A model generated the notes under the pieces. It was not told where the DNA came from and made no database searches. It worked only from the letters and a program-made list of their open reading frames with translations. 64,000 bases of DNA from Agromyces ramosus (GTDB taxonomy: Bacteria > Actinomycetota > Actinomycetes > Actinomycetales > Microbacteriaceae), in contig NZ_JAUSYY010000001.1 in NCBI RefSeq assembly GCF_030817175.1, forward strand, positions 2,790,001 to 2,854,000, written 5' to 3'. The number at the start of each line of letters is the position of its first letter. Position 1 is the first letter of the stretch. This document shows, piece after piece, positions 7,571 through 16,763 of the stretch. Position numbers and translations under genes: made by a program.

Positions 7571-8797
7571 GTGGCAACATCGCACACGGCGCGCACGCTC
7601 GGCGCCGCCATCATCACCGTCGGCGTGGCAGCCGCAGCGCTCACCGGATGCTCGGGCCCGGGCGAGAGTACGGAGTCCGCCGAGTACACGCTCTGGGACC
7701 CGTACCCCGACCGCGACGCCGAGTCGACCTGGGCCCAGGCCATCGACGCCTGCGCCGCCGACCTCGGCATCACGATCAAGCGCAACAGCGGCAACACCGG
7801 CGACACGGTGAAGGACCTCACCACGGCGGCCGGCAACCTGCCCGACATCGCCATGGTCGACAACCCCAAGGTCGCAACGCTCGCCGATGCCGGCCTGCTG
7901 ACGACGACCGAGGACAACGGCTTCGACGTGTCGAACATCGAAGAGAACATCCTCAGCGCCGGCGAGATCGACGGCAAGGTCTACGGCGTGCCGGTCGGTG
8001 CGAACACCCTGGGCCTCTACTACAACCCCGCGGTGCTCGAGGCCGCGGGCGTCGACATCGCCTCCGTCGCCGACTACGCGTCGCTCACCGCGGCCCTCGA
8101 GCAGATCGTCGCGTCGGGCGGCAAGGGCATCACGTTCTCCGCGGTCGGCACCGAGGAGGGCTCGTTCCAGTTCCTCCCGTGGTTCTGGGGAGCCGGCGCG
8201 GACCTCACGGCCCTCGACTCCGCCGAGGCCGAGAGCGCCCTCCAGCTGTGGACGGACTGGGTGAGCACGGGTCTCGCCCCGAACTCGGTGATCTCGAACA
8301 CGCAGGGCACCAGCTGGGACGAGTTCCTCACGGGCGAGTACGGCTTCGCCGAGAACGGCTCGTGGTTCAAGTCCGCCGCCGACGAGGCCGGCTACGAGTC
8401 CATCCAGATCCCCGGCATCGACGGTGGTGTCGCTCCGGCTCCGACCGGCGGCGAGTTCATCACCATCCCGATCCAGGAGGACACGTCGCGCTACGAGACA
8501 TCCGCCAAGATCGTGGAATGCCTGAGCAGCGGCGACACGGGCGCGACCGCGCTCGGCTACGTCGCACCGACCGCCGACGGCCAGGCCGACCAGCTCGCCG
8601 CCGACCCGTCGCTCGAGTTCTGGACCAGCGCCGTCGGCGACGCGAAGCCCCGCACCGCCGACAACCTCGGCATCTCGTACGGCGTGATCTCGGAGCAGCT
8701 CTACACCGCCGTGCAGAACGCGCTGAGCGGGGCGTCGTCCCCGGCGGACGCGCTTGCCGAGGCGCAGGCGATGGCAGCCGAGAAGCTCGAGAAGTAG
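7571..8797 (+). CDS. Sugar ABC transporter substrate-binding lipoprotein
   Basis: A 408-aa extracellular solute-binding protein of the CUT1 (family 1) type that captures an oligosaccharide for the two permeases downstream. The N-terminus is a lipoprotein signal with lipobox LTGC (Cys27). Mature sequence markers are KVYGVPVGANTLGLYYNP, the segment in family 1 binding proteins after the first lobe crossing, and GEYGFAENGSWF. AAGGAGG precedes the GTG start. It is the first gene of an operon with two permeases and a 582-aa glycosidase, behind operator 3. No ATPase gene is in the operon, so a shared MsiK-type ATPase encoded elsewhere is expected. The ligand is inferred to be an arabinose-rich oligosaccharide because GH127 shares the operator. 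Confidence 0.9.
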   Translation: MATSHTARTLGAAIITVGVAAAALTGCSGPGESTESAEYTLWDPYPDRDAESTWAQAIDACAADLGITIKRNSGNTGDTVKDLTTAAGNLPDIAMVDNPKVATLADAGLLTTTEDNGFDVSNIEENILSAGEIDGKVYGVPVGANTLGLYYNPAVLEAAGVDIASVADYASLTAALEQIVASGGKGITFSAVGTEEGSFQFLPWFWGAGADLTALDSAEAESALQLWTDWVSTGLAPNSVISNTQGTSWDEFLTGEYGFAENGSWFKSAADEAGYESIQIPGIDGGVAPAPTGGEFITIPIQEDTSRYETSAKIVECLSSGDTGATALGYVAPTADGQADQLAADPSLEFWTSAVGDAKPRTADNLGISYGVISEQLYTAVQNALSGASSPADALAEAQAMAAEKLEK

Positions 8798-8838
8798 TCG
8801 ACAGCACCACCGCACCACCCTCGATCGGAGAAAGTCAC

Positions 8839-9858
8839 ATGACCGCGACGCACACCGCATCCAGGGTGGCGGTGCCCGGCGAAACGGGGGAGGTGGCGCC
8901 GTCCACGCGCGCCGCCTCCCCGGTTCGACCGCTCCCTGCCCGTCCCGATCCCACTCGTCCGCTTCGCAGCAGGCAACGACTGCGGGCGCAGCTGACCGCC
9001 TGGGCGTTCATCGCCCCCGTCGTCGTCTACCTCGTCGTCTTCTACGCGTACCCGCTCTACCGCAACCTCGACCTGAGCTTCCGCGACTACACGCTCCGTT
9101 CGTTCATCGACGGGACGGCGCCCTTCGTCTGGTTCGACAACTACGCCCAGGTCATCCAGAGCTCGACGTTCACGCCCGCGCTCGTCAACACCGCCGTCTT
9201 CACCCTCGTGTCGATCGTGTTCCAGTTCTCGATCGGCCTCGCGCTGGCGGTGTTCTTCTTCAAGCGGTTCCCGCTCGCGGCCACCCTCCGCGCGCTCTTC
9301 CTCGTGCCGTGGCTGCTTCCCCTGCTCGTGTCCGCGTCCGTGTGGGCGTGGATGCTCAACAGCGAGTCGGGCATCGTCAATGCGGGCCTCGAGGCAATCG
9401 GCCTCACTCAGGTGAACTGGCTGACCTCACCGCAGTGGGCGATGGTGTCCGTGCTCCTCGCGAACATCTGGATCGGCATCCCGTTCAACCTGGTGATCCT
9501 CTACAGCGGCCTGCAGAACATCCCGGGGGAGGTCTACGAGGCGGCCTCGCTCGACGGCGCCAACGCCTGGCAGACGTTCTGGCGCATCACCTTCCCGCTG
9601 CTCCGGCCCGTGTCGGCGATCACGATCCTGCTCGGCCTCGTCTACACCCTGAAGGTGTTCGACATCATCTGGATCATGACCCGCGGCGGCCCCGGCGACG
9701 CGTCGGCCACGTTCGCGATCTGGTCGTACCGCCTCGGGTTCGGCGGCGGATCGCCAGAGCTGAGCCCGGCCGCGGCGGTGGGCAACCTGCTCATCGTGCT
9801 CGCGTTCGTGTTCGGCCTCATCTACATCCGCACGCAGCGTCGATTGGAGCGCGCATGA
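8839..9858 (+). CDS. Sugar ABC transporter permease 1 (MalF-type)
   Basis: A 339-aa inner-membrane subunit with six hydrophobic segments after a ~50-residue disordered N-terminus. The cytoplasmic EAA loop that docks the ATPase is clear: VYEAASLDGANAWQTFWRIT (residues ~233-252). GGAGAAAG precedes the ATG at 8839. A longer in-frame reading upstream is not coding, since it overlaps the binding-protein gene. It overlaps the next permease by four bases (ATGA), showing translational coupling. Confidence 0.9.
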   Translation: MTATHTASRVAVPGETGEVAPSTRAASPVRPLPARPDPTRPLRSRQRLRAQLTAWAFIAPVVVYLVVFYAYPLYRNLDLSFRDYTLRSFIDGTAPFVWFDNYAQVIQSSTFTPALVNTAVFTLVSIVFQFSIGLALAVFFFKRFPLAATLRALFLVPWLLPLLVSASVWAWMLNSESGIVNAGLEAIGLTQVNWLTSPQWAMVSVLLANIWIGIPFNLVILYSGLQNIPGEVYEAASLDGANAWQTFWRITFPLLRPVSAITILLGLVYTLKVFDIIWIMTRGGPGDASATFAIWSYRLGFGGGSPELSPAAAVGNLLIVLAFVFGLIYIRTQRRLERA

Positions 9859-10673
9859 CCTCCACGAGGAGGATCGGGAACACCGTGCTCGGCGTGATCT
9901 TCACGGCGCTGATGCTCTTCCCGCTCTACTGGATGATCAACGTCTCCCTGACGCAGCCGACGGACCTGCGGAAGGACCCGCCGAATCTCTTCCCGGTGAA
10001 CCCGACCTTCGACGGGTACTCCCGGGTGCTCGGCGAGCAGTTGCCGTACCTCGGCACGAGCCTCGTCGTCGGGCTCGGCACGGTCGCGGTGACGCTCCTG
10101 CTGTCGGCGCCTGCCGCGTTCGCGCTCGCGAAGCTGCGCCCGCGCGGCGGCACGGCACTGAACTTCGTGCTCCTCATCGCCCAGATGATCCCCGGGATCA
10201 TCATGGCGATGGGCTTCTACCTCATCTTCCACAACTGGGGCATCCTCGACACCGTCCCCGGCCTGATCCTCGCCGACTCGACCCTCGCCGTGCCCTTCGG
10301 GGTCCTCATCTTCACGGCGTTCATGGCGGGGATCCCAGAGGAACTCATGTCGGCCGCGAAGATCGACGGAGCCGGGCCGTGGCGTACCTTCCAATCGATC
10401 GTCATGCCCATCAGCCGCAATTCCGTCGTCACGGTGTCGCTCTTCACGTTCCTGTGGGCGTGGTCGGACTTCATCTTCGCCTCGACGCTCAACCGTGGCG
10501 GTGACCTCCAGCCGATCACGATGGGCATCTACAAGTACATCGGCAACAACACGCAGGACTGGAACGCCATCATGGCCACCGCCGTCGTCGCGTCGATCCC
10601 GGCGGCCGTGCTGCTCGTCGTCGCCCAGCGCTACGTCGCCGCCGGCGTCACGGCAGGGGCGGTCAAAGACTGA
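9855..10673 (+). CDS. Sugar ABC transporter permease 2 (MalG-type)
   Basis: A 272-aa six-helix permease that forms the heterodimeric channel with the preceding protein. It has FPLYWMINVSLTQP in the first helix and periplasmic entry, and the EAA loop ELMSAAKIDGAGPWRTFQSI near residues 168-187. It ends with the typical MalG-like C-terminus. Its ATG overlaps the previous stop, and its TGA shares one base with the next ATG, so the transporter and glycosidase are translated as one coupled unit. Confidence 0.9.
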   Translation: MTSTRRIGNTVLGVIFTALMLFPLYWMINVSLTQPTDLRKDPPNLFPVNPTFDGYSRVLGEQLPYLGTSLVVGLGTVAVTLLLSAPAAFALAKLRPRGGTALNFVLLIAQMIPGIIMAMGFYLIFHNWGILDTVPGLILADSTLAVPFGVLIFTAFMAGIPEELMSAAKIDGAGPWRTFQSIVMPISRNSVVTVSLFTFLWAWSDFIFASTLNRGGDLQPITMGIYKYIGNNTQDWNAIMATAVVASIPAAVLLVVAQRYVAAGVTAGAVKD

Positions 10674-12421
10674 TGCCGACCCTCGAATTCCCCATCGACG
10701 AGGTGCCGTTCAGCATGCGAGGCTCCTGGCTGTCGGTGTCGCGCGTGGTCGGGCTGCACCGCTCGGCCGACCTCATCCACCTGGTCTCGCACCAGACCGG
10801 CATGCACCCCGTGCTCTCCTTCCAGCCGCTGGCCGGCGGTGCCCCGGTCGAGACGACCGAGTTCGCCGCCCCGGAGCGCGTTCGCTGGGTCGGCGGTGCC
10901 GGTGAGTTCAGTGCGGCGTTCGCCGACGTCGACACCGTGCGGGTGCGCGGTGCAGGACTCGGATTGCGACTTGCGGATGCCTCGGGCGGACTGACCCCGT
11001 TCACGGGCACGTTCCTCTTCATCGCACCCCAGGACGGCGCCGCCGTGCTCACCTCGTACGAGACCGGGCGGCGCTACCGGATCACCCCGCTCGTCGGCGA
11101 CTTCTCGGTGATCGGCTCCGAGCGCCTCGGCGCTGGGGAGCGGGCGATCGAGGTGGGCGGCGACGGGGGCGAGTGGGAGATCGCCATCGAGGAGGTGGCG
11201 TCGGAACCGGCGCCATCGCGACCGAGGTCATCGTTCGACGAGGTGGTCGCGGCGCGCGCTGCCGAGTTCGCCGCGTTCGCCGACGGTGTCGCGCCCTGGC
11301 GCGCCGAGCACCCGGGCGCCACGCTGGCGGCGTACGTGCTCTGGTCGGCCACCGTGCGCCCGCTCGGCTTCGTCACCCGTGAGACCGTGCTGATGTCGAA
11401 GCACTGGATGGACAAGGTGTGGAGCTGGGACCACTGCTTCAACGCGCTCGCGCTCGCGTCGTCGCATCCCGAGCTCGCGATCGACCAGTTCCTCGTGGTG
11501 TTCGACCACCAGGCCGCGACCGGCGCGCTGCCGGATTCGATCACGCACTCCGAGGTGCTCTACAACTTCGTGAAGCCACCGATCCACGGGTGGATGTGGT
11601 CGCAGCTGCGGCGGCGACTCCCCGGCGCCGTGCCCTCCGACGTGCTCCTCGAGGTGTACCGGCGACTCGCGGCCTGGACGTGCTACTGGCTCGATCATCG
11701 CCGGGCCCCCGGGGCGACCCTTCCGTACTACGAGCACGGCAACGACAGCGGCTGGGACAACTCGACGGTGTTCGACCTCGACCGGGTCGTCGAGTCTCCC
11801 GATCTCGCCGCCTTCCTGGTGCTGCAGCTCGACGAGCTCGCGCGACTGGCCGACGAGGTGGCCCCGGATGCCGCCGAAGGGTGGCGTCGCGAAGGGGAAC
11901 TGCTCCTCGGCGCACTGACGGACGAGCTCTGGCAGGGGGAGCGGTTCGTCGCGCGCTCGGTCGCCGGCCGACGGGTGGGAAGCACCTCCAGCCTGATCAC
12001 GGCCCTGCCCCTCATCGCGAGCCATCGGCTCCCGGATGACGTGACCGAGCGGCTGGCCGAGCAGGTCATGGCGCACCTCACGGAGTTCGGGCCGGCCACG
12101 GAACTGCCGAGCTCGCCGCGGTACGAGGCCGACGGGTACTGGCGCGGGCCCATCTGGGCGCCGTCGACCTTCATCGTCGAGGCGGGCCTGCGCGCGGCCG
12201 GCCACCACGACGTGGCGGACGACGTCAGCGAGCGCTTCCGCCGCCTCTGCGAGCGCAGTGGCTTCGCCGAGAACTTCGATGCGCTCACCGGCGCGGGGCT
12301 GCGCGATCGCGCGTACACGTGGACCGCGAGCGCCTACCTGTTGCTCGCGGGCCAGGCCTCCGAGCGTTCGACGGCGATGGCGACGGCGGAGCTGGCGAGC
12401 GATCTGGCTGGAGGAGCCTAG
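10673..12421 (+). CDS. MGH1/GH63-like (alpha/alpha)6-barrel glycosidase of unknown specificity
   Basis: A 582-aa cytoplasmic protein. The first ~185 residues look like a beta-sandwich; the rest is a six-hairpin alpha-barrel of the type seen in GH63, mannosylglycerate hydrolase and amylo-alpha-1,6-glucosidase-like proteins. Recognisable elements are KVWSWDHCFNALAL (near 248), HGNDSGWDNST (355-365, candidate general acid Asp362), YWRGPIWAPST (489-499) and FAENFD (candidate base Glu533). The Asp/Glu pairing fits inverting GH63-like enzymes, which usually cleave alpha-glucosidic or alpha-mannosidic bonds. Being the last gene of the transporter operon and co-regulated with GH127, it should trim the same imported oligosaccharide. 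Its exact linkage cannot be read from sequence. Confidence 0.7.
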   Translation: MPTLEFPIDEVPFSMRGSWLSVSRVVGLHRSADLIHLVSHQTGMHPVLSFQPLAGGAPVETTEFAAPERVRWVGGAGEFSAAFADVDTVRVRGAGLGLRLADASGGLTPFTGTFLFIAPQDGAAVLTSYETGRRYRITPLVGDFSVIGSERLGAGERAIEVGGDGGEWEIAIEEVASEPAPSRPRSSFDEVVAARAAEFAAFADGVAPWRAEHPGATLAAYVLWSATVRPLGFVTRETVLMSKHWMDKVWSWDHCFNALALASSHPELAIDQFLVVFDHQAATGALPDSITHSEVLYNFVKPPIHGWMWSQLRRRLPGAVPSDVLLEVYRRLAAWTCYWLDHRRAPGATLPYYEHGNDSGWDNSTVFDLDRVVESPDLAAFLVLQLDELARLADEVAPDAAEGWRREGELLLGALTDELWQGERFVARSVAGRRVGSTSSLITALPLIASHRLPDDVTERLAEQVMAHLTEFGPATELPSSPRYEADGYWRGPIWAPSTFIVEAGLRAAGHHDVADDVSERFRRLCERSGFAENFDALTGAGLRDRAYTWTASAYLLLAGQASERSTAMATAELASDLAGGA

Positions 12422-12496
12422 CGGCGAGCGTGGGCATGGCCGAACCTGCGATCCCCTCGGCGAGATTCGGTCACGGGCGGCGGAGCATCATCGTGA

Positions 12497-12871
12497 TCGG
12501 CGTCGAGCGAACTGCCGAACGTCGACGGCGAGACGTACATCTCGGACACGTTCCCCGATGTGCTGCTCCGCTCGCAGCTGGCGCCGAACCTGGACTGGAT
12601 CTCCGTGACCCCGTTCACAGCCTCGGCTCCGACGGCACCGGATGCCCCGACCGCCGCGAAGGCGTCGTCGACGTCGATCGCGGTGCACTGGGCCGCCCCG
12701 GCCGATGACGGCGGCAGCGCCGTCACCGGGTGGCGCCCGAACGCGCAGAGTGCGTCGGTCGACATCTCGGGCCTGCCGAACGGCGTGTACCAGTGCGTCG
12801 GCGTGCTCGTGAACTCGAAGGGTGAGACCGAGACGAAGCCGCTGAAGGTCACGGTGTCGATCAAGGAGTGA
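12497..12871 (+). pseudogene. Remnant of a secreted enzyme: C-terminal FN3-like domain
   Basis: An open reading frame without a convincing start or ribosome site. The conceptual product runs LPNVDGETYISDTFPDVLLR, then SAPTAPDAPTAAKASST with the typical fibronectin type III phrase ADDGGSAVTGW, then a short strand-rich end (VYQCVGVLVNSKGETETKPL). FN3 linkers of this kind sit at the C-terminus of secreted actinobacterial carbohydrate enzymes. The domain itself is shortened after GW, and in-frame stops lie directly upstream. I read it as the decayed tail of a larger gene lost between the two glycan blocks. A short expressed ORF from the GTG at 12560 (103 aa) is the alternative. Confidence 0.5.
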
Positions 12872-12901
12872 CTTCGCGCCGCCGAGCGGCACGCGCGGGG
12901 T

Positions 12902-12921
12902 CCGTGGTCTTGCGACCACGG
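12902..12921 (+). terminator. Hairpin terminator before the GH30 promoter
   Basis: CCGTGGTC (12902-12909) and GACCACGG (12914-12921) form a perfect 8-bp stem with a TTGC loop, followed by a mildly pyrimidine-rich GGCTCTTGCTGTTCC. It lies just after the FN3 remnant and before the operator pair of the GH30 gene, and would insulate that promoter from upstream transcription. Confidence 0.6.
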
Positions 12922-12955
12922 GCTCTTGCTGTTCCCGCTCCCAACGGTCTTCCCA

Positions 12956-13005
12956 ATGTTGACGTCAACATGTAGAGTGCATCGCGGGCGTGTTGACGTC
13001 AACAC
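12956..13005. promoter_or_regulatory. Two LacI-type operators at the GH30 promoter
   Basis: ATGTTGACGTCAACAT (12956-12971) and GTGTTGACGTCAACAC (12990-13005) are two perfect 16-bp palindromes sharing the core TGTTGACGTCAACA, centred 34 bp apart (about three helical turns), 43 bp before the GH30 start. The core also occurs twice in the divergent region at 19447-19501. Same-face spacing suits cooperative binding by a LacI/GalR dimer, most likely the product of 18373-19413. Confidence 0.8.
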
Positions 13006-13047
13006 ACCTGTCTCACCACCTTCCAATGGCGAAAGAGGTCGACGTCG

Positions 13048-16000
13048 ATGACGATGTACGGCAGACGGTTCACCGCACTCCTGACGAGCGCGGCACTCGC
13101 AACGGCCGCGCTCGTGGCAGCGCCGATCTCGGCGGCGCCCGCCTCCGCGGTCGATGGCCTCACCATCACCCCGAACCCGGCCTACGCCGGCGAGGCGTTC
13201 GAAGGCTGGGGCACGAGCCTCGTCTGGTTCGCCAATGCCACGGGCGGCTACCCCGACGAGCTGCGTGAGGAGCTCTACCAGGCGGTCTTCGGCGACGACG
13301 GCCTCGACCTGAACATCGCCCGCTACAACATCGGCGGCGGCAACGCGTCGGACGTCACCGACTACCTGCGCCCCGGCGGCGCGGTCGAGGGCTGGTGGGC
13401 GCCGAATCCCGACGGCGATGGCGGCACCTACGGCGGCGTCTCGACCGACTACGCCGATCGCAACGCGCTGCTCGCCGCGTGGAACGCCGACGGTCCTGCG
13501 TCGTACGACTGGTCGGCCGACGAGACGCAGCGCTGGTGGGTCGAGCGGCTCGCCGCCGAGGGGCAGATCACGCACTGGGAGACCTTCGCCAACTCGGCGC
13601 CCTACTTCATGACCGAGAGCGGCTACGTCTCGGGCGGGTTCAACTCCTCGGCCGAGCAGCTCAAGCCCGCCGCTGAGGCGCAGTTCGCGAAGTACCTCGT
13701 GAACGTGACCGAGCACCTCGAGGACGAGTACGGCATCGAGGTCGAGACCCTCGATCCGTTCAACGAGCCGAACACGAACTACTGGGGCACGACCCTCAGC
13801 AACGGCAAGCCGGTCGGCGGCCGCCAGGAGGGCATGCACATGGGGCCGGCACGCCAGGTGGCGCTCATCGACGATGTCCGCGCGGCGCTCGACGACCCGG
13901 CGTCAACGACAGATGCCGGGCTCTCCGCAATGGACGAGACGAACCCGGGCATCTTCGCGACGAACTGGGCGGGCTACCCGGCCGCGACGCGCGACAAGGT
14001 CGACCGCATGAACGTGCACACCTATGGCACCTCGGGGCGCCTCGGCGTGCGCGACCTCGCGAAGCAGGCCGACACCGACCTCTGGATGAGCGAGATCGAG
14101 GGCAACTGGGTCAGCGGCTACAACCCCGTCGACATCGAGAACGGCCTCGGCATCGCCGGCCGCATCATCGATGACCTGCGCGAGCTGGAGCCGAAGGCGT
14201 GGGTGCTGTGGCAGCCCGTCGAAGACCGCTACAACATGGAGCCGCAGGGCGAGAACCTGAACTGGGGATCGATCTTCATCGACCTCGACTGCGAGCCCTA
14301 CGAGGAGGCCGGAGGCACCGTGTGGAAGTCGGCACGTCGTGTCGCCGATGCCGGCGGCAACTCCTCGGCGGCGCCCGAGTGCGGCGTCGAGGTCAACTCG
14401 AAGTTCAACACCATCCGCAACTTCACCAAGTTCATCCACGAGGGCGACCACCTGATCGCGATCGACGACATCTCGAGCACCGCGGCCGTTCGCGCCGACG
14501 GCACGGGGGCGACGATCGTGCACCGCAACACCGCGGCATCCGATCGCCGGGTCACGATCGACCTCTCGAACTTCGGCGACATCGCCGAAGGCGCCACGGT
14601 CACGCCGATCGTGACCACGCAGGCCCCGTCGGCGGATGCCCCGACCGCGAACGCGCTCGTCGAGGGCGCACCCGTCGCGATCGACGGCGTGGCGCGCACC
14701 GCCACTGTGACGGTGCCCGCCAAGTCGGTGACGACGTTCGTGATCGACGGCGTCTCGAGTGTCTCGGCGGATGCCCCGGCGCTCGTCGACGGCCACCGCT
14801 ACCAGCTCATGGGCGCGCAGAGCGGCAAGGCGCTCACCGTGGGCGGCTCGACGGCCGCCACGTCGATCACCGGACTCGCGACGGATGCCGCCAAGGCGGC
14901 CACGCAGGCGTGGACCGTGCATGAGGTCGCCACGGGCGAGCGCGAGGCGACCAGGCGGGTCGTGCTCGAGGCATCCGACGGCCGAGTGCTCGGTGCGACG
15001 AGTGCAGGTACCGACCTGCGCCAGGTGGCGCCGGCTGCCGCGGGACTCGAGCCCGCCACGCGTTGGATCGTGAACACCACCGACGGTCGTCGCTATTCGC
15101 TCGTGAACGAGGCGCTCGGGCTCGCGCTGGAGGTCGGGGGACAGTCGACCGCCGAGGGCGCGGGCGTCGGCGTCTACGGCTCGAACGGCGGGGCGAACCA
15201 GTCGTGGCAGCCGCGCGACCTGGCACCGCTCGCTGGCCAGACCCTCGCGGCACGCACCCTCGTGGGCGTGCCGCCCGTGCTGCCCGAGACGATCGTGCCT
15301 CGATACTCGTGGGGCGCCGGAGCGCCGGCGGCCGTCGCCTGGCAGTTGCCGGATGCCTCGTGGGCCCAGCGCGGCCGCGTCGAGGTGCCCGGAACGCTGA
15401 CCGACCTCTTCGGGCAGGCGATCGGAGTCACCGCACTCGTCGACGTCGGCGGGCTGACGGGCACGGACCCGGTCTCGATCACCGTGGCCGAAGGCGCATC
15501 GCTCAGCGCCGTGCAGGCCGCTGCGCCCGAGGTCGTGCCCGCTCGGGTCGGCGCATCGGAGAACACCTTCGAGGTGCCGGCGGTCTGGGACTGGTCGGCG
15601 GTCTCGGGCGACGCGTTCGCCGAGGTCGGCGTCGTGCATGTCGCCGGTGTGGTCACTGCCGATGGCGCCGAGCTGCCCGCGCAGCTCGCGGTCCTCGTGA
15701 CCGAGGGAACGCTCCGCAACGTCAACCCCGACGCCGGCAACACCGCCTCGGCGAGCTCGACCGAGTCCGGCTACCCGGCCGACCGCACGCGCAATGGCGA
15801 CATCGGCGACAAGGGCTGGTCCAACTGGGTCTCGAGCAACAAGCCGGCCCAGAGCACCCTGACCTACCAGTTTGCCGCGGCACACGAGGTCGAGCGCGTC
15901 GCGGTGCACTTCTTCCGCGACGGCACGAACAGTTGGGCGCAGACGATGCAGGTGCAGGTGCGCAATGCCGCAGGCGTGTGGGCTCCGGCGCCGGGCTGGG

Positions 16001-16695
16001 AGACGGCGCAGCCGGTCGCCTCGCCTGCCGGCGGCAGCGCCCCGGTCGTCGTGGCCGACTTCGCTCCGGTCACCGCCACCGGCGTGCGAGTGGTGATGAA
16101 CGCCTACCCGAACACGCACCTCATCGTCTCGGAGGTGCAGGTGTTCGAGTCGACGGCGGCGCCTGCCGCGGTCAGCGACCTGGCGGTGCTGCGGCTCGAC
16201 GGCGCGCTCATCGACGGCTTCGACCCGGCGAGGACCGAGTACGAGCTCGAGGTGGACGGCGGTCGGCTGCCCGTGGTCGACGCCATCGCCGTGGACTCCG
16301 CCGCGAGCGTGCGGATCACCCAGCCGACGACCGAGAACGGCGGCGTCGCGACGATCTCCGTGATCTCGGCCGACGGCTCGACCGAGACCCGGTACACGAT
16401 CATGATCCGGCGCCATGCCGTGGTCGCCGACCTGCAGATCGTCGAGCGGCCGCGCGTCGGCACGCCCGCGCACGCGACGGCGACGATCGACCCGGGCGAC
16501 GGCGAGATCGTCTGGCAGTGGTACCTGAACGGCGAGCCGATCGATGGTGCGAGCGGCCAGAGCTACACGCCGGGGACGAACGACGCGGGCAAGCTGCTCA
16601 GCGTGAGCGTCGACGTCTCAGCCGACGGCGTGGAGCCTGCGGCATCCGAGTCGGAAGCCCAGCGCATCGTCTCGATGCACTCGCGCAAGCCCTGA
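13048..16695 (+). CDS. Secreted multi-domain GH30 glycoside hydrolase (endo-beta-1,6-galactanase-like)
   Basis: A 1215-aa secreted enzyme. Residues 1-34 are a Sec signal peptide ending ASA. The GH30 catalytic (beta/alpha)8 domain and its beta-sandwich fill ~36-570. FEGWGTSLVWFAN matches the subfamily acting on beta-1,6-galactan. The acid/base is Glu240 in DPFNEPN and the nucleophile Glu349 in DLWMSEIEG. The C-terminal half is a chain of accessory modules: ricin-type beta-trefoil (~582-722), two Big_4-like Ig domains (~730-800 and ~815-890), F5/8 type C discoidin (~893-1035), a cadherin-like beta-sandwich (~1040-1122) and an Ig-like repeat (~1126-1208). No LPXTG or transmembrane anchor is present. 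Two TGTTGACGTCAACA operators precede it. It would cut the galactan side chains of arabinogalactan proteins outside the cell. Subfamily assignment is by recognition only. Confidence 0.88.
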   Translation: MTMYGRRFTALLTSAALATAALVAAPISAAPASAVDGLTITPNPAYAGEAFEGWGTSLVWFANATGGYPDELREELYQAVFGDDGLDLNIARYNIGGGNASDVTDYLRPGGAVEGWWAPNPDGDGGTYGGVSTDYADRNALLAAWNADGPASYDWSADETQRWWVERLAAEGQITHWETFANSAPYFMTESGYVSGGFNSSAEQLKPAAEAQFAKYLVNVTEHLEDEYGIEVETLDPFNEPNTNYWGTTLSNGKPVGGRQEGMHMGPARQVALIDDVRAALDDPASTTDAGLSAMDETNPGIFATNWAGYPAATRDKVDRMNVHTYGTSGRLGVRDLAKQADTDLWMSEIEGNWVSGYNPVDIENGLGIAGRIIDDLRELEPKAWVLWQPVEDRYNMEPQGENLNWGSIFIDLDCEPYEEAGGTVWKSARRVADAGGNSSAAPECGVEVNSKFNTIRNFTKFIHEGDHLIAIDDISSTAAVRADGTGATIVHRNTAASDRRVTIDLSNFGDIAEGATVTPIVTTQAPSADAPTANALVEGAPVAIDGVARTATVTVPAKSVTTFVIDGVSSVSADAPALVDGHRYQLMGAQSGKALTVGGSTAATSITGLATDAAKAATQAWTVHEVATGEREATRRVVLEASDGRVLGATSAGTDLRQVAPAAAGLEPATRWIVNTTDGRRYSLVNEALGLALEVGGQSTAEGAGVGVYGSNGGANQSWQPRDLAPLAGQTLAARTLVGVPPVLPETIVPRYSWGAGAPAAVAWQLPDASWAQRGRVEVPGTLTDLFGQAIGVTALVDVGGLTGTDPVSITVAEGASLSAVQAAAPEVVPARVGASENTFEVPAVWDWSAVSGDAFAEVGVVHVAGVVTADGAELPAQLAVLVTEGTLRNVNPDAGNTASASSTESGYPADRTRNGDIGDKGWSNWVSSNKPAQSTLTYQFAAAHEVERVAVHFFRDGTNSWAQTMQVQVRNAAGVWAPAPGWETAQPVASPAGGSAPVVVADFAPVTATGVRVVMNAYPNTHLIVSEVQVFESTAAPAAVSDLAVLRLDGALIDGFDPARTEYELEVDGGRLPVVDAIAVDSAASVRITQPTTENGGVATISVISADGSTETRYTIMIRRHAVVADLQIVERPRVGTPAHATATIDPGDGEIVWQWYLNGEPIDGASGQSYTPGTNDAGKLLSVSVDVSADGVEPAASESEAQRIVSMHSRKP

Positions 16696-16711
16696 GCGCG
16701 AACGCATGACC

Positions 16712-16748
16712 GCGCGAGCGCTCGACCGCATCGGCCGGGCGCTCGCGC
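16712..16748. terminator. Bidirectional hairpin between GH30 and GT39 genes
   Basis: GCGCGAGCGC (16712-16721) pairs perfectly with GCGCTCGCGC (16739-16748) across a 17-nt loop, in the 68-bp gap between two convergent genes. No T-run follows, as usual for high-GC actinobacterial terminators. Confidence 0.55.
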
Positions 16749-16763
16749 AGGTCGATCGATGTC

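Noticed and set aside
13903..16473. 856-aa minus-strand open frame inside the GH30 gene
   Set aside because: Antisense to a gene with full domain structure; no start signal or motif.
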